Positions 24,380 through 33,561 are shown, counted from the first letter of the stretch. The stretch: DNA of 64,000 nt from Caulobacter sp. X (GCF_002742635.1 NZ_PEGF01000001.1:1922001-1986000), one strand, 5' to 3'. Notes: generated by a model from the letters alone, not told the origin. Numbers and translations: made by a program.

Positions 24380-25066
24380 CTACCAGCCAGCCGGCTTGCT
24401 AACCGTGCCTACGCTGTCATTGAAGACTTCCGGAAATTGCGAGGCGGCGAGCGCGTGAACACGAAGCGGCTTTTGAAAATGCGCCAGCTGCTTCAATGCA
24501 ATGCTTCCATTCGGGCGGGGGAGTACAAGGCCGATTGTCAGGCCACACTCTTCCCTAGCAATACGTATAGGCGTCAGCAGGTCGCTATCGTTCGAGACAA
24601 TGACTGCACACTCGCATTCACCTTTGAAGGCATCGCGCAAAAGATATGACGCCAAATTCACATCCGAGCCCTTTTCCTCGGATTTGTGAACCCATTCCAT
24701 CTTCGCTGTGCCGTTTGGCTTTAGCGCTACGACTGGCTTTCCATTCTGCCTTATCGGCCTTCCAGCGGGGTCTTGCTCAACTATGGGAGCGCGTACGCAA
24801 TTGCTCATGAAGGAGCCGAAATGCACTTCGACTTTCGACCTACTTGCTAGGGCGCGGAGATAGGTATCCTGCCGAACGGGCAAATCTGGGTCATTGCTCC
24901 GAGCTTCGACTCTAGCGGTGAAGTATCGGATTTTTCGAATGTCGTTTTTCGGAAGAAGGAAGGCAAAAAGCGCGTCTATGTCCAACCACTTGTGCGGCCC
25001 GCCCTTTAGGGAGCCGTAATAGAGATTGAACCCGTCGATATAGACGTTAGTTCGGATGCGCCCCAC
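24380..25066 (-). CDS. NYN/DUF88 (LabA-like) PIN-fold ribonuclease
   Basis: 228 residues from a GTG at 25066 (an alternative upstream ATG at 25144 adds 26 poorly conserved residues). NYN motifs are 'NVYIDGFNLYYGSLKG' at the start, 'KGSDVNLASYLLRDAF' in the middle and 'VIVSNDSDLLTPIRIA' with the acidic cluster, in the order expected for metal-dependent RNA cleavage. The GC content is visibly lower than in its neighbours, codon choice is mixed, and short palindromes flank it, all suggesting recent acquisition. The partner and target are unknown; defence or RNA-processing roles are both known for the family. Confidence 0.82.
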   Translation of the reverse strand: MGRIRTNVYIDGFNLYYGSLKGGPHKWLDIDALFAFLLPKNDIRKIRYFTARVEARSNDPDLPVRQDTYLRALASRSKVEVHFGSFMSNCVRAPIVEQDPAGRPIRQNGKPVVALKPNGTAKMEWVHKSEEKGSDVNLASYLLRDAFKGECECAVIVSNDSDLLTPIRIAREECGLTIGLVLPRPNGSIALKQLAHFQKPLRVHALAASQFPEVFNDSVGTVSKPAGW

Positions 25067-25155
25067 CCTAGAAATGCTACGGCGGGCTTTTAAGGGCCCG
25101 CCGCGCGTCCGTTGGCCGAAGCCCCCGGAGGAGTAATGGTGCATATCTGGATGCT

Positions 25156-25173
25156 GTTGACGGCTCCGTCAAC
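25156..25173. repeat. 8-bp inverted repeat upstream of the NYN gene
   Basis: GTTGACGG and CCGTCAAC separated by two bases, ~90 bases before the NYN start. It could be an operator or the edge of an inserted segment. Confidence 0.4.
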
Positions 25174-25234
25174 GGGGACTCGAGTTGACAAATTTCCGGA
25201 AATATGGCACGAGCAACCGCTCTGTTCGGTTGAT

Positions 25235-25257
25235 CGCTTGCCCGCGCAGGGCAAGCG
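25235..25257. repeat. 9-bp inverted repeat between NYN and S33 genes
   Basis: CGCTTGCCC and GGGCAAGCG around a GCGCA loop, 36 bases beyond the S33 peptidase stop. It could help end the leftward transcript, although no T tract follows on that strand. Confidence 0.4.
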
Positions 25258-25293
25258 GAGAAAAATTTTAGGTTTGGCCAGTTAGGCCGCCTC

Positions 25294-26742
25294 TCACTCG
25301 CCCTCATAAACAAACGTCATCGGCGTATCCGCCGCCGGCAGGCACGAGCGATCAACCGCCTTCGTCGGGTCCTGGAAGAAGCCGCGGATCATCTTGCGCA
25401 CGCACGGGCTGCTGCGCGAGACGCCGTGGGTGGCGTTGGTGACGATGACCACCTGCGAGCCCTGATAACCCTTCGACGCGGCCTTGGTCAGTTCCGGCGG
25501 GCAGCCGGGGTCGATCTCGGCGGCCAGGAACAGGGTCGGGATGGCGGTCTTGACCGGGGCCTGCTCGGCCTTGGAGATGGGACCAACGTCGATCGCGGCG
25601 CAGACGTCGTGGATACGCTGCATCGAGACGACCATCAGGCGCGCGACCGGGTCTTTCTCGGTTCCGTCCGCCACCGCGGCGCGGCTCTCGAACGGGATCT
25701 CCTCCTTGCACAGGTGGGTCATGAACTGGCCCTCGCTGTAGTAGTCACGGCTTTCGACGAACTCTTGCACCGGCGACAGGTCGCCCTGGATGATCTTCCA
25801 GAGGTCGCGCGGCAGCACGCCGGCGGTGAAGTAGCTGGCGTCCATCAGATAGCCGCCCAGGTCATCGGCCGTGTAGGTCTTGCCGCCCACCGTCTGAGGC
25901 CCGGCCAAGAACCGCTCGGCGACCACGGCCAGCTTGGCCTTCAGGTCCGGATAGCGCTGGGCGCACTCGGCGACGAGGGCGCACTTGGCCATGACGATGT
26001 CGATCGAGCTGGAGACCATGGCCGGCCCGCCGACGGTCCAGTCGGCTTCCGGCGGCCAGGGCGAGTCTTGCACCACCGCCCGCACGCCCCGCGGCGCGTG
26101 GGTCTGGATCGCCGCCTCGATGCGCGTGCCGTACGAGCCGCCAAACAGGTCGATCATCGGCAGCTTCAGCGCCTGGCGCAGGTCCTGGACGTCCTTGGCG
26201 ACCTCGACGGCGTTGTAGCGCGAGAGGTTCACGCCCTGGGCCTGGAAGGCCTTCAGGCAGGCGACGATGCCGTCCTTGTCCTTGTCGGAAGGCGGCCCGG
26301 CGTCGGTCAGATTGGTCCCGGGGCAGTTCAGGTTCGGCTTCGACTGGCCGCCGCCGCGCTGGTCCATGAAGATCCAGTCCTGGTCGATGGCGACGTACTC
26401 GCGCGGGCCCTTGCTCTTGAGCATGCGCGGAAGATTGGCGAGCGCCGAACCGCCCGGACCGCCGTGCAGATAGACGACTGGCGGCAGGCCCGGCTTGGGC
26501 GCAGAGGCCTTGACGATGGCGATCGCCACGCTGATCCGGCGGCTCTTGGGATCGCCGCGCGTCTCGTCGACGATCAGGTTTCCGCACTGGACCTTGAGAT
26601 CGACGCCCTTGTAGTCGCCGACGCAGGCCGTGGGCTTGAACGGGGGCGCGGCGGCGTGGGCCGCGCCGCCGCCCATTCCGACGAAGACGGCCGTCAGGCT
26701 CAGGGCGCCGACAGCGGCGGCGATCAGGGATTTGGACGACAT
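25294..26742 (-). CDS. S33-family exported peptidase (tripeptidyl aminopeptidase-like)
   Basis: 482 residues with a signal peptide (MSSKSLIAAAVGALSL, cleavage near AHA-AA), so exported. The alpha/beta hydrolase core has HGGPGGS near residue 93, the nucleophile elbow FGGSYG, the acid in 'LAAEIDPGCPPE' and the histidine in THGVSRSSPC, the pattern of TAP/proline-iminopeptidase S33 enzymes. The GGAG seven bases upstream supports the ATG at 26742. The reading frame continues upstream into the neighbouring MipA pseudogene, but that extension encodes the tail of a different protein and is not part of this gene. Confidence 0.82.
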   Translation of the reverse strand: MSSKSLIAAAVGALSLTAVFVGMGGGAAHAAAPPFKPTACVGDYKGVDLKVQCGNLIVDETRGDPKSRRISVAIAIVKASAPKPGLPPVVYLHGGPGGSALANLPRMLKSKGPREYVAIDQDWIFMDQRGGGQSKPNLNCPGTNLTDAGPPSDKDKDGIVACLKAFQAQGVNLSRYNAVEVAKDVQDLRQALKLPMIDLFGGSYGTRIEAAIQTHAPRGVRAVVQDSPWPPEADWTVGGPAMVSSSIDIVMAKCALVAECAQRYPDLKAKLAVVAERFLAGPQTVGGKTYTADDLGGYLMDASYFTAGVLPRDLWKIIQGDLSPVQEFVESRDYYSEGQFMTHLCKEEIPFESRAAVADGTEKDPVARLMVVSMQRIHDVCAAIDVGPISKAEQAPVKTAIPTLFLAAEIDPGCPPELTKAASKGYQGSQVVIVTNATHGVSRSSPCVRKMIRGFFQDPTKAVDRSCLPAADTPMTFVYEGE

Positions 26743-26802
26743 CGCAAACTCCAGCTTTGCGCCCATCAACACCAAGGCCGCCGGGGTCCGCAAGCCTCGC
26801 GA

Positions 26803-27234
26803 GAAGGCGTAGGACGCCGAAACGAACGCCGCCGGCTGGGTGGCGTGGACGACGATGGGGCTGCGCTTGGCGTCGCCTGTCAGCGTGCTGACCACCCCGG
26901 TGGCCCCCAGGGCCGACCCGGTCGGATACGCGGTAGCTGGCGGTCAGAGAGGCCGCGACGCCCTTGACCCCGCCGCCGGGCCGGAAGGCGGGCAGCCCCG
27001 AGGCCGTCGATCACCTTGGCGCCGGCGCCCGCTCGGCCGCTGAGAAAGAACCGGCCATAGCTCAGATCGATCACCGGAAAGGGCAGCGTGCGGTACTTGT
27101 CGGCGCCCTGATAGGCGGGCGCGTGGATGGCGGACAGACCCACGACGGCGCGGTTCTGGTCGCGATCCTGGGCCAGGGCGGGATGGGCCGCCGCACTGAA
27201 GCCGGCGAAGACGGCGCGTGGCGGGGCGGATCAT
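26803..27234 (-). pseudogene. MipA/OmpV outer-membrane protein remnant
   Basis: Three frames together spell pieces of a MipA/OmpV barrel: a signal-like 'VFAGFSAAAHPALAQ', then 'GLSAIHAPAYQGADKYRTLP' and 'FPVIDLSYG' (N-terminal strands), then in another frame 'GGGVKGVAASLTASYRVSDR', then in a third 'VSTLTGDAKRSPIVVHATQ' and 'AAFVSASYAF' (C-terminal strands). About 430 bases remain against ~800 for the family, so there are at least two frameshifts and an internal deletion. The intact protein would sit in the outer membrane. The last piece runs in frame into the S33 gene. Confidence 0.75.
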
Positions 27235-27346
27235 GAGGCGGTCGGCTCCGTATCTGGCGGCCCTCGGGGTGGAAGCCGCATGGCCACGTCTGTTGGCGGG
27301 ATCATGTCGGCACGACCCCTGAAGCCCTGACGCGCGAGAGACGGAC

Positions 27347-28579
27347 TCAGACGCCGAAGATCGCGGGTAGTTCCGCGCCGCGCAGGTCCGCGCCGGCGAG
27401 TTTGGCGCGGGTCAGGTCGGCCTCCAGCAGCCGCACGCGCGGAGCGCTGGCGCCGCGCAGGTCCGCGCCGCGCAGCACCGCGCGGGTCAGGTCGGTGCGC
27501 AGGACCCGGTCCTCGCCGATCTTCAACGGGCCCAGCTTGGCGTTCGACAGGTCGGCCCGCGACAGCTGGGCGTCCATCAGCCGCGCGCCGCGAAGGTCGG
27601 CGCCGCGCAGCTTGGCTCCGCGCAGGTCCGCCCCGACCAGATTGGCGCCCTGCAGGTGCGCGCCTTCCAGGTCCATGCCGAAGAACACCGCCTCCGGCGC
27701 GACCAGTCCGCTGAGGCGGCGCCCCTTCAACCGCTTCAGGGGCCGGAAGTCGACGCCGCGCGCCTTGGCCGCCTTGCCCTCGGCGCCCTGGGATCGGCAG
27801 TACAGCTCGTGCGCCTCGATCACCTCGTCGAGGGGCAGGTCGTCGATATAGATCAGCGGCGGCGGGGCGCGCAGCACCTCGCTCAGGTCGGCGGCGGTCA
27901 GGTCGGCGCCGCTGATGTCGACCCCCACCATCACGGCCCGGCGCAGCGAGACCTTGGTCAGGTCCGCGCTTTGCAGGTTGGCGCCGGAGAGGTCGGCGCC
28001 GTCCAGGCAAGCGTTGGCCAGCTTGGCGCCCTGCAGGCTGACGTTCGAGAGGTTGGCGTCGGTGAAGTCGGCCTTGCGCGCGAAGGCGCCCGACATTTGC
28101 GCCCCGCTGAGATTGGCGCCCTGCAGCAGGGCGTAGTCGAGCTCGCCCGGGCGCTTGGTGTGGTCGAGGATCCGCAGGCCCTTGCTGTCGTCCTGCACGG
28201 CGGTCAGCCCTTCGCGCAGATCGCAGCCGGAAAGGTCGGCGCCGCCCAGATTGCAGCCGCGCAGGCACGCCCCGCGCATGTCGGCGCGCGACAGATTGGC
28301 CTCGCGCAGATCGGAGTCGCGCAGATCCGCGCCGTAGAGCGTGGCGCGAACCAGCCGGACGCCGCGCAGCGACGCCCCGCCCAGCAGGGCGCCGGTCAGG
28401 TCGGCCTCGGACAGCTCGGCGCCGTCCAGCTCGTAATTGTTCAGGTTGACGTAGGACAGCACGGCCCGGCGGCCGGCCGGCAGCCCTTTCAGAAAGCGGC
28501 CGTGCGCCTCCACGGCTTCGCGCACCACCGAAGGGTGGAGATTGCGGATCAGGCTGGGTCGGGAAGATGCGGGACGCAT
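27347..28579 (-). CDS. Pentapeptide-repeat protein
   Basis: 410 residues dominated by A(D/N)LXX repeats, e.g. 'GADLRDSDLREANLSRADMR' and 'GADLRGAKLRGADLRGARL', which fold as a right-handed beta-helix. Two repeat blocks (~residues 45-235 and ~290-405) are separated by a ~55-residue non-repeat linker containing 'LPLDEVIEAHELYCRSQGAE'. The N-terminal ~40 residues are also non-repeat. No signal peptide. The family includes DNA mimics that bind gyrase, but the sequence alone does not show that role here. Confidence 0.9.
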   Translation of the reverse strand: MRPASSRPSLIRNLHPSVVREAVEAHGRFLKGLPAGRRAVLSYVNLNNYELDGAELSEADLTGALLGGASLRGVRLVRATLYGADLRDSDLREANLSRADMRGACLRGCNLGGADLSGCDLREGLTAVQDDSKGLRILDHTKRPGELDYALLQGANLSGAQMSGAFARKADFTDANLSNVSLQGAKLANACLDGADLSGANLQSADLTKVSLRRAVMVGVDISGADLTAADLSEVLRAPPPLIYIDDLPLDEVIEAHELYCRSQGAEGKAAKARGVDFRPLKRLKGRRLSGLVAPEAVFFGMDLEGAHLQGANLVGADLRGAKLRGADLRGARLMDAQLSRADLSNAKLGPLKIGEDRVLRTDLTRAVLRGADLRGASAPRVRLLEADLTRAKLAGADLRGAELPAIFGV

Positions 28580-28649
28580 CGTGCGAGGGCGTGTTCTGTT
28601 CGGGAGATCGTTGAAATCCGAACATGGCCCCGTAGGCTTAAGGCAAGGT

Positions 28650-28672
28650 CAAAACCGCGACGAAAAGTCGCG
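28650..28672 (-). terminator. Terminator of corA
   Basis: Leftward, CGCGAC and GTCGCG form a 6-bp stem around TTTTC, followed by GTTTTG, seven bases after the corA stop. Confidence 0.55.
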
Positions 28673-28678
28673 TTTCGT

Positions 28679-29638
28679 CTACAGCCAGCCCTTGCGCTTG
28701 AACCACAGCAAGGGCGCGCCCGCCGCCACGAACATCAGGGCGATGGCCATCGGATAGCCCTCGATCCAGCGCAGTTCGGGCATGTGCTCGAAGTTCATGC
28801 CATAGATCCCGGCGATCAGGGTCGGGGGCAGGAAGATCACCGAGAAGACCGAGAACACCTTGAAGATCGAGTTCTGCTCGATGTTGATCAGGCCCAGGGC
28901 CGCGTCGAGCAGGAAGGTGATGTTGCCGGCCAGGTAGCTGGAGTGGTCGGTGATCGACTGGACGTCGCGCTGCAGCGACTTCAGGTGATCGCGCAGCTCG
29001 CGCTCGCCGTCGAACTGCTCGGCCAGGGCGGCGAAGCTGATCAGGCGGGCCAGGCTGACCAGGCTGTCGCGGGCCTTGGAATTGATGTTCTGGGCGCGGC
29101 CCAGGCTTTTCAGGATCTGCTCGAAGGCCGCGCCGCGCGGGCGGCCGAAGATGGCGCGCGACTGCACCTCGACCTCGGCGGCCGTGCGCTCGAGGATGTC
29201 GGCGGTGCGGTCGACGATGGCGTCCAGCAGGCCAAGGAACGTCTGCAGGCCGTTGGGGCAGAGGCTGGGCTGGCGCTCGGCCTGGGCGGCGAAGATCGAG
29301 AAGGCGCGGGGCTCGACATAGCGGATGGTGATCAGCCGCGCGCCCGCCAGGACGAAGGTGACCGGCGCGGCGGTCGGCAGGTCGCCGTCGGCGTTGACCA
29401 GCACGGTGGCGGTCATGAAGGTCCCGCCATCCTCCTGATAGAGGCGCGACGAGGCCTCGATCTCGGCCATTTCTTCCCGGGTGGGCAGCAGCAGGCCGAT
29501 CGATTGTTCGACGGCGACTTCCTCGGCGCGGGTGGGGTCGACCAGCTCGATCCAGACGGTGTCGGGGGGCACGCGCCAGTCCGGGGACAGGCCGCCGGCC
29601 TCGAAACCCGGAGCGCCGTGTCGGAGGATTCTCAGCAT
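28679..29638 (-). CDS. corA: CorA-family magnesium/divalent-cation channel
   Basis: 319 residues. A large cytoplasmic N-terminal domain is followed by two C-terminal helices; the selectivity motif is YGMNFEHMPEL, just after the first helix ('VFSVIFLPPTLIAGIYGMNF'). The end is a basic cytoplasmic tail (KRKGWL). It forms a pentameric channel for Mg2+ and related ions in the inner membrane. No riboswitch is evident upstream. Another cation-handling family, CorC-like, appears at 7.8 kb, but the two are not linked. Confidence 0.9.
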   Translation of the reverse strand: MLRILRHGAPGFEAGGLSPDWRVPPDTVWIELVDPTRAEEVAVEQSIGLLLPTREEMAEIEASSRLYQEDGGTFMTATVLVNADGDLPTAAPVTFVLAGARLITIRYVEPRAFSIFAAQAERQPSLCPNGLQTFLGLLDAIVDRTADILERTAAEVEVQSRAIFGRPRGAAFEQILKSLGRAQNINSKARDSLVSLARLISFAALAEQFDGERELRDHLKSLQRDVQSITDHSSYLAGNITFLLDAALGLINIEQNSIFKVFSVFSVIFLPPTLIAGIYGMNFEHMPELRWIEGYPMAIALMFVAAGAPLLWFKRKGWL

Positions 29639-29763
29639 GGACGCGGCCCTTCAAGCCCGCTGCTCGGCGGACTCGCCCCTTTGGAGAAGCAGGCGTCGCG
29701 CGAGGTCCGGAAGGCCTCGCGCGAAGCGCTGCGGGTCGGGTGTGCCCCGGCCCGCGCTTCAGG

Positions 29764-30465
29764 TCAACGCGGCGCGTTCTGCTTGTTGGAGTCGGTCGAC
29801 GAGGAACCGCCGCCCGTGGCCGCCTCGATCAGGGCCGCGATACGATCGGTCGAGTCGGCGGCCTGGCTGATGATGTCCAGCGGCGAGGCGCGAACCGACG
29901 AAGCCACCTGGTTGGCGGCCTGCTTGGCGGCCGACACGACGGCGTTCTGGGCCATGGCGATCTTGCTGGTGGCCATGGCGATCTTCATCGCCTGGGCGTC
30001 CTGATAGATGAAGCCGTTGGTCGGATAGACCGTGTTGCCCAGGTCTCGGATCGGATCGTACCAGACCTTGACCTGGCTCCAGTCGCCATTGGCCGACACG
30101 TCGACGACGGTGACGTCCTTTTCGATCTGGCCGCGATCGCCCTCGATCACGGACCAGTTGGCGTGGGTGACCTGAATGACCCGGTCGGTGAGCACCTGGC
30201 TCACGAAGGCGACGTGGCCCAGGTTCATCCGGGCGGTCGGCTTGAAGGAAAGGACCGAGCCGATCTTCGGCACCGAACCGGTTTCGTACTTGCCGGCGGC
30301 CTGCGACCACCAGGTGCGCGCGTCGCCGAACAGCTGAATGCCAGACATCAGGCGCGCGAAAGGAACGCATTGCCAATAGCCGTCGGCGGTTGCCACCGCC
30401 GGCGCCAGGCTGATCATGGCGGCAGCGGCCAGGGAACCCAGAAGGGCCCTCGTCCGTTTCGTCAT
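29764..30465 (-). CDS. Exported CHAP-domain peptidoglycan amidase
   Basis: 233 residues with a signal peptide (MTKRTRALLGSLAAAAMISL, cleavage near ATA-DG). The CHAP domain begins at the mature N-terminus: catalytic Cys33 in YWQCVPFAR, His84 in GHVAFV and the polar third residue in 'VTHANWSVIEG'. The last ~75 residues form an Ala/Ser-rich helical tail. The enzyme is expected to hydrolyse peptide bonds in peptidoglycan in the periplasm. It is transcribed alone. Confidence 0.85.
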   Translation of the reverse strand: MTKRTRALLGSLAAAAMISLAPAVATADGYWQCVPFARLMSGIQLFGDARTWWSQAAGKYETGSVPKIGSVLSFKPTARMNLGHVAFVSQVLTDRVIQVTHANWSVIEGDRGQIEKDVTVVDVSANGDWSQVKVWYDPIRDLGNTVYPTNGFIYQDAQAMKIAMATSKIAMAQNAVVSAAKQAANQVASSVRASPLDIISQAADSTDRIAALIEAATGGGSSSTDSNKQNAPR

Positions 30466-31042
30466 GCTTGGGTACTCCCCCGCGTTACTGGGTTAAGGGA
30501 TAACCTTCCCATGGACGTGTGAAAAGAGTCTTTATGTCGCGGATGTCATCCGCGAGCGGAGCCATTTGACGCAGGGCGAGCAAGTTTCATCGCCCCGCGA
30601 CGCCGCCTCCGCCTCGACATGCGGACGCGGCTCGGCAGCTTCGCGAACCCCGACCGCAATCAAGACCACTCTGGAAATATCGGTGTCATCTCTGATGATA
30701 TTGAACGCCCCATCATACGTCCTTTCCACCGCGCGTACGCGTAGCTCGGTGACCTGCGAGACTGACAGCTGATCTCAGCGACGTCCTTGATCATCTTGAA
30801 GACCCAAGACGAAATCGCCCTTCGAAAATGGTCTCGAAAGCAGACGGCCGCGGCCAAAAAAACCACGTTGATCAATTGATCGGCGTCGCTGGTCGGAAGC
30901 GCCCGGAGACCCGGCGAATCGTTGACCAAGGCTGGCGGCTTTTTCTCCCGCCCGGCCTCGACAAGAACGGTGTTCGCCCCCATTTGACGGCGTTGGCGGT
31001 TTCGCGCGGGGAGGCGCGGAGCCACATCCTCTGTGGGGATCG
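30466..31042. other. Intergenic region upstream of terC
   Basis: About 577 bases of lower GC than the flanks. It has a palindrome TCGCGGATG-T-CATCCGCGA at 30537-30555 and a weak leftward frame (30532-30729), and should contain the promoters of the CHAP and TerC genes. No other gene is recognised. Confidence 0.5.
30532..30729 (-). CDS. Possible small hypothetical protein or decayed toxin-like fragment
   Basis: A GTG-initiated 65-codon frame starting MERTYDGAFNIIRDDTDISR, then VVLIAVGVREAAEP. Read with the codons just upstream (ELRVRAVERTY), the pattern of a basic strand, 'I..DD', 'VVLI..VG.R' is reminiscent of the C-terminal half of RelE/ParE toxins, but it is too short and too diverged to claim. 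A perfect palindrome lies at its 3' end. Confidence 0.25.
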   Translation of the reverse strand: MERTYDGAFNIIRDDTDISRVVLIAVGVREAAEPRPHVEAEAASRGDETCSPCVKWLRSRMTSAT

Positions 31043-31831
31043 ATGAACGAAATACTCAGCCTGCTCGCCGACCCAGCCGCCTGGGCCGCGTTGGTCACGC
31101 TTGTCGTCATGGAGGTCGTCCTCGGGATCGACAACCTCGTCTTCATCTCAATTCTGTCCAACAAGCTGCCGCCCGAGCATCGCCAGAAGGTGCGCCGGAT
31201 CGGCATCTCCCTGGCGCTGATCATGCGCCTCGTTTTGCTGTCGACCATCGCCTTCATCGTCGGCCTGACCGCCCCGGTCTTCGACCTCGGCGTCACCGGC
31301 CCGGTCGGATCGCATGGCGACCCCGGCTTCGAGACCGCCTTCTCGTGGCGTGATCTGATCCTGATCGCCGGCGGCGCTTTCCTGATCTGGAAGGCGACCA
31401 AGGAGATCCACCACACCGTCGATCCGGGGAAGAGCGACGACGTGCTGGAGAAGGACAAGGCCACGGTCGTCATCTCGAACGTCGGCTCGGCGATCTTCCA
31501 GATCATCCTGCTGGACCTGGTGTTCTCGATCGACTCGATCCTGACCGCCGTCGGCATGACCGATCACCTGCCGATCATGGTCGTCGCGGTGCTGATCGCC
31601 GTCTCGGTCATGCTGCTGGCCGCCGATCCCCTGGCCAACTTCATCAACAACAATCCGACCGTCGTGATGCTGGCGCTGGGCTTCCTCTTGATGATCGGCA
31701 CGGTGCTGATCGCCGAGGGCTTCGGCGCCCATGTTCCCAAGGGCTACATCTACACGGCCATGGCCTTCTCGGCCGGGGTCGAGGGCCTGAACATGCTGGC
31801 CCGCAAGCGCGACGCCAAGAAAAGCGGATAG
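31043..31831 (+). CDS. TerC-family integral membrane protein
   Basis: 262 residues with about seven helices. The family motifs are present: '[18 protein letters not shown]' in helix 1-2, '[12 protein letters not shown]' and '[18 protein letters not shown]', with the paired aspartates thought to bind metal. GGGG lies six bases before the ATG. TerC relatives export manganese or protect against metal and tellurite stress; which applies here is open. A short gap leads to the MFS gene, so co-transcription is possible. Confidence 0.88.
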   Translation: MNEILSLLADPAAWAALVTLVVMEVVLGIDNLVFISILSNKLPPEHRQKVRRIGISLALIMRLVLLSTIAFIVGLTAPVFDLGVTGPVGSHGDPGFETAFSWRDLILIAGGAFLIWKATKEIHHTVDPGKSDDVLEKDKATVVISNVGSAIFQIILLDLVFSIDSILTAVGMTDHLPIMVVAVLIAVSVMLLAADPLANFINNNPTVVMLALGFLLMIGTVLIAEGFGAHVPKGYIYTAMAFSAGVEGLNMLARKRDAKKSG

Positions 31832-31909
31832 GCGGGATACGCCGCCTACTTCCGGCGTTGGGAGCGTGATAGTCGGGGATAACCGGCTGTCACGCTTACC
31901 AAGGCCCCG

Positions 31910-33493
31910 ATGACCTCCCAGACCTTTACCGACACCGAGCGCCGCACGACCCTGGCGGCGCTGATGATCGTGTTCCTGCTCAGCGCCCTGGACCAGACGA
32001 TTGTCTCCACGGCCATGCCGCGGATCATCTCGGAGTTGAACGGCCTCAACCTCTATTCCTGGATCACCACCGCCTATCTGCTGACCTCGACGGTGATGGT
32101 GCCGATCTGGGGCAAGCTGGGCGACATCTACGGCCGCAAGCCGGTGCTGATCACCGGCATCTCGATCTTCCTCGCGGGATCTCTCCTTTCGGGGATTTCC
32201 GGCGAGTTCGGGACCGTGCTGGGCGTGCCGGGCATGGTCCAGCTGATCGTCTTCCGCGCCCTGCAGGGGATCGGCGGCGGGGCGCTGTTCACCACCGCCT
32301 TCGCGATCATCGCCGACCTCTATCCGCCGCGCGAACGGGGCAAGTTCGCCGGCATCTTCGGCTCGGTGTTCGGCCTGGCCAGCGTGCTGGGACCGATCAT
32401 CGGCGGCTACTTCACCGATCATGGCGCGGTGCAGGTCGGGACCCACACCGTCGCCGGCTGGCGCTGGGTGTTCTACGTCAACCTGCCGCTCAGCCTGCTG
32501 TCCCTCTTCATGGTCATCGTGAAGATGCCGCCGCTGGAGCATCGTCAGGCCGGGCGGATCGACTTTCTGGGCGCGGCGCTGCTGATCTGCGCCTTCGTGC
32601 CGCTGCTGCTGGCGCTGAGCCTGGGCGGGCACAACTTCGCCTGGAGCGACCCGCGGAGCCTGGGCCTCTTCGCCCTGTCAGCCGTGTCGCTGGCGGGCTT
32701 CGTGATCGCCGAAACCAAGGTCGCCAACCCGATCCTGCCGATGCGCCTGTTCCAGAACCGGGTGTTCACCACCGCCAACCTGGCTGGCTTCCTGATCTCC
32801 ATGGCCTTCATGGGCGTGGTGATGTTCCTGCCGCTGTTCCTGCAGCTGGGGCGCGGCGTGCCGGCCACGATCAGCGGCATGACCATGCTGCCGCTGATGG
32901 CCGGCCTGATCGTCGGCAGCGCCGTGGCGGGCCAGCTGGTCACCAAGACGGGTCAGTACAAGCCGCTGATGCTGGTGGGCGCGGGCCTGCTGCTGGTCTC
33001 GGTGTTCCTGCTGCATGACCTGTCGAAGATCCACGGCCTGGCCCTGCTGTGCGGGCTGCTGGCCTTCGTGGGCCTGGGCCTGGGACCGGGTCAGAGCCTG
33101 TTCAACATCGCCACCCAGAACGCGGTCGACCCGCGCGACATCGGCGTGGCCACCAGCTCCAACCAGTTCTTCCGGCAGATTGGCTCGACGGTCGGCGCGG
33201 CCCTGGCCGGAACCCTGCTGACGGCGCGGCTGGCCAGCCTGCCCGGCGGCGGCCTCGATCTCGGAGCGCTGGAAGGCATGGCCGTCAAGGCCGCCGCCCA
33301 GGGTCAGGCCGCCCACGCCGATCCGGTTCTGCAGAAGGCTCTGGTCGACGCCGTCAGCGGCGTGATGGTCGCGGCCCTGGCGGTCATCATCCTGGCGCTG
33401 ATCACCATCCTGTTCATCCCCGCCCTGCCCCTGCGCTCGCGCCAGCCCATCGGCGACGCGCCGGTGCTTCAGAAGGCCGAACCCACGAACTGA
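31910..33493 (+). CDS. MFS multidrug exporter, DHA2 (14-helix) family
   Basis: 527 residues with 14 predicted helices. The N-terminal 'LLSALDQTIVSTAMPRI' is the DHA2 hallmark in helix 1, and 'GKLGDIYGRKPVLI' is the MFS loop 2-3 motif. 'VNLPLSLLSLFMVIV' and 'IGVATSSNQFFRQIGSTVG' are further EmrB/QacA-type markers. It probably exports drugs or toxic lipophilic compounds by proton antiport. No membrane-fusion partner gene is adjacent. Confidence 0.9.
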   Translation: MTSQTFTDTERRTTLAALMIVFLLSALDQTIVSTAMPRIISELNGLNLYSWITTAYLLTSTVMVPIWGKLGDIYGRKPVLITGISIFLAGSLLSGISGEFGTVLGVPGMVQLIVFRALQGIGGGALFTTAFAIIADLYPPRERGKFAGIFGSVFGLASVLGPIIGGYFTDHGAVQVGTHTVAGWRWVFYVNLPLSLLSLFMVIVKMPPLEHRQAGRIDFLGAALLICAFVPLLLALSLGGHNFAWSDPRSLGLFALSAVSLAGFVIAETKVANPILPMRLFQNRVFTTANLAGFLISMAFMGVVMFLPLFLQLGRGVPATISGMTMLPLMAGLIVGSAVAGQLVTKTGQYKPLMLVGAGLLLVSVFLLHDLSKIHGLALLCGLLAFVGLGLGPGQSLFNIATQNAVDPRDIGVATSSNQFFRQIGSTVGAALAGTLLTARLASLPGGGLDLGALEGMAVKAAAQGQAAHADPVLQKALVDAVSGVMVAALAVIILALITILFIPALPLRSRQPIGDAPVLQKAEPTN

Positions 33494-33502
33494 CGCCCAA
33501 CG

Positions 33503-33529
33503 AAAAACCCCGGGGCGCGAACCCCGGGG
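33503..33529 (-). terminator. Shared terminator between MFS and pstS genes
   Basis: CCCCGGGG (33508-33515) and CCCCGGGG (33522-33529) form an 8-bp stem around CGCGAA. Leftward it is followed by five T, so it ends the pstS transcript; rightward the tail is T-poor. Confidence 0.8.
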
Positions 33530-33561
33530 CCTTCGGTTCTCTAGAGGTGCGGCTGAGGCGC

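Noticed and set aside
25294..26895. A 533-residue S33 protein starting at 26895.
   Set aside because: The first ~50 residues match the C-terminal strands of MipA/OmpV, not a leader; the real start with ribosome site and signal peptide is 26742.
27347..28579. Regular short direct repeats that could suggest a CRISPR or minisatellite.
   Set aside because: They are codon-level repeats of the pentapeptide protein, with period 15 bases and no spacers.
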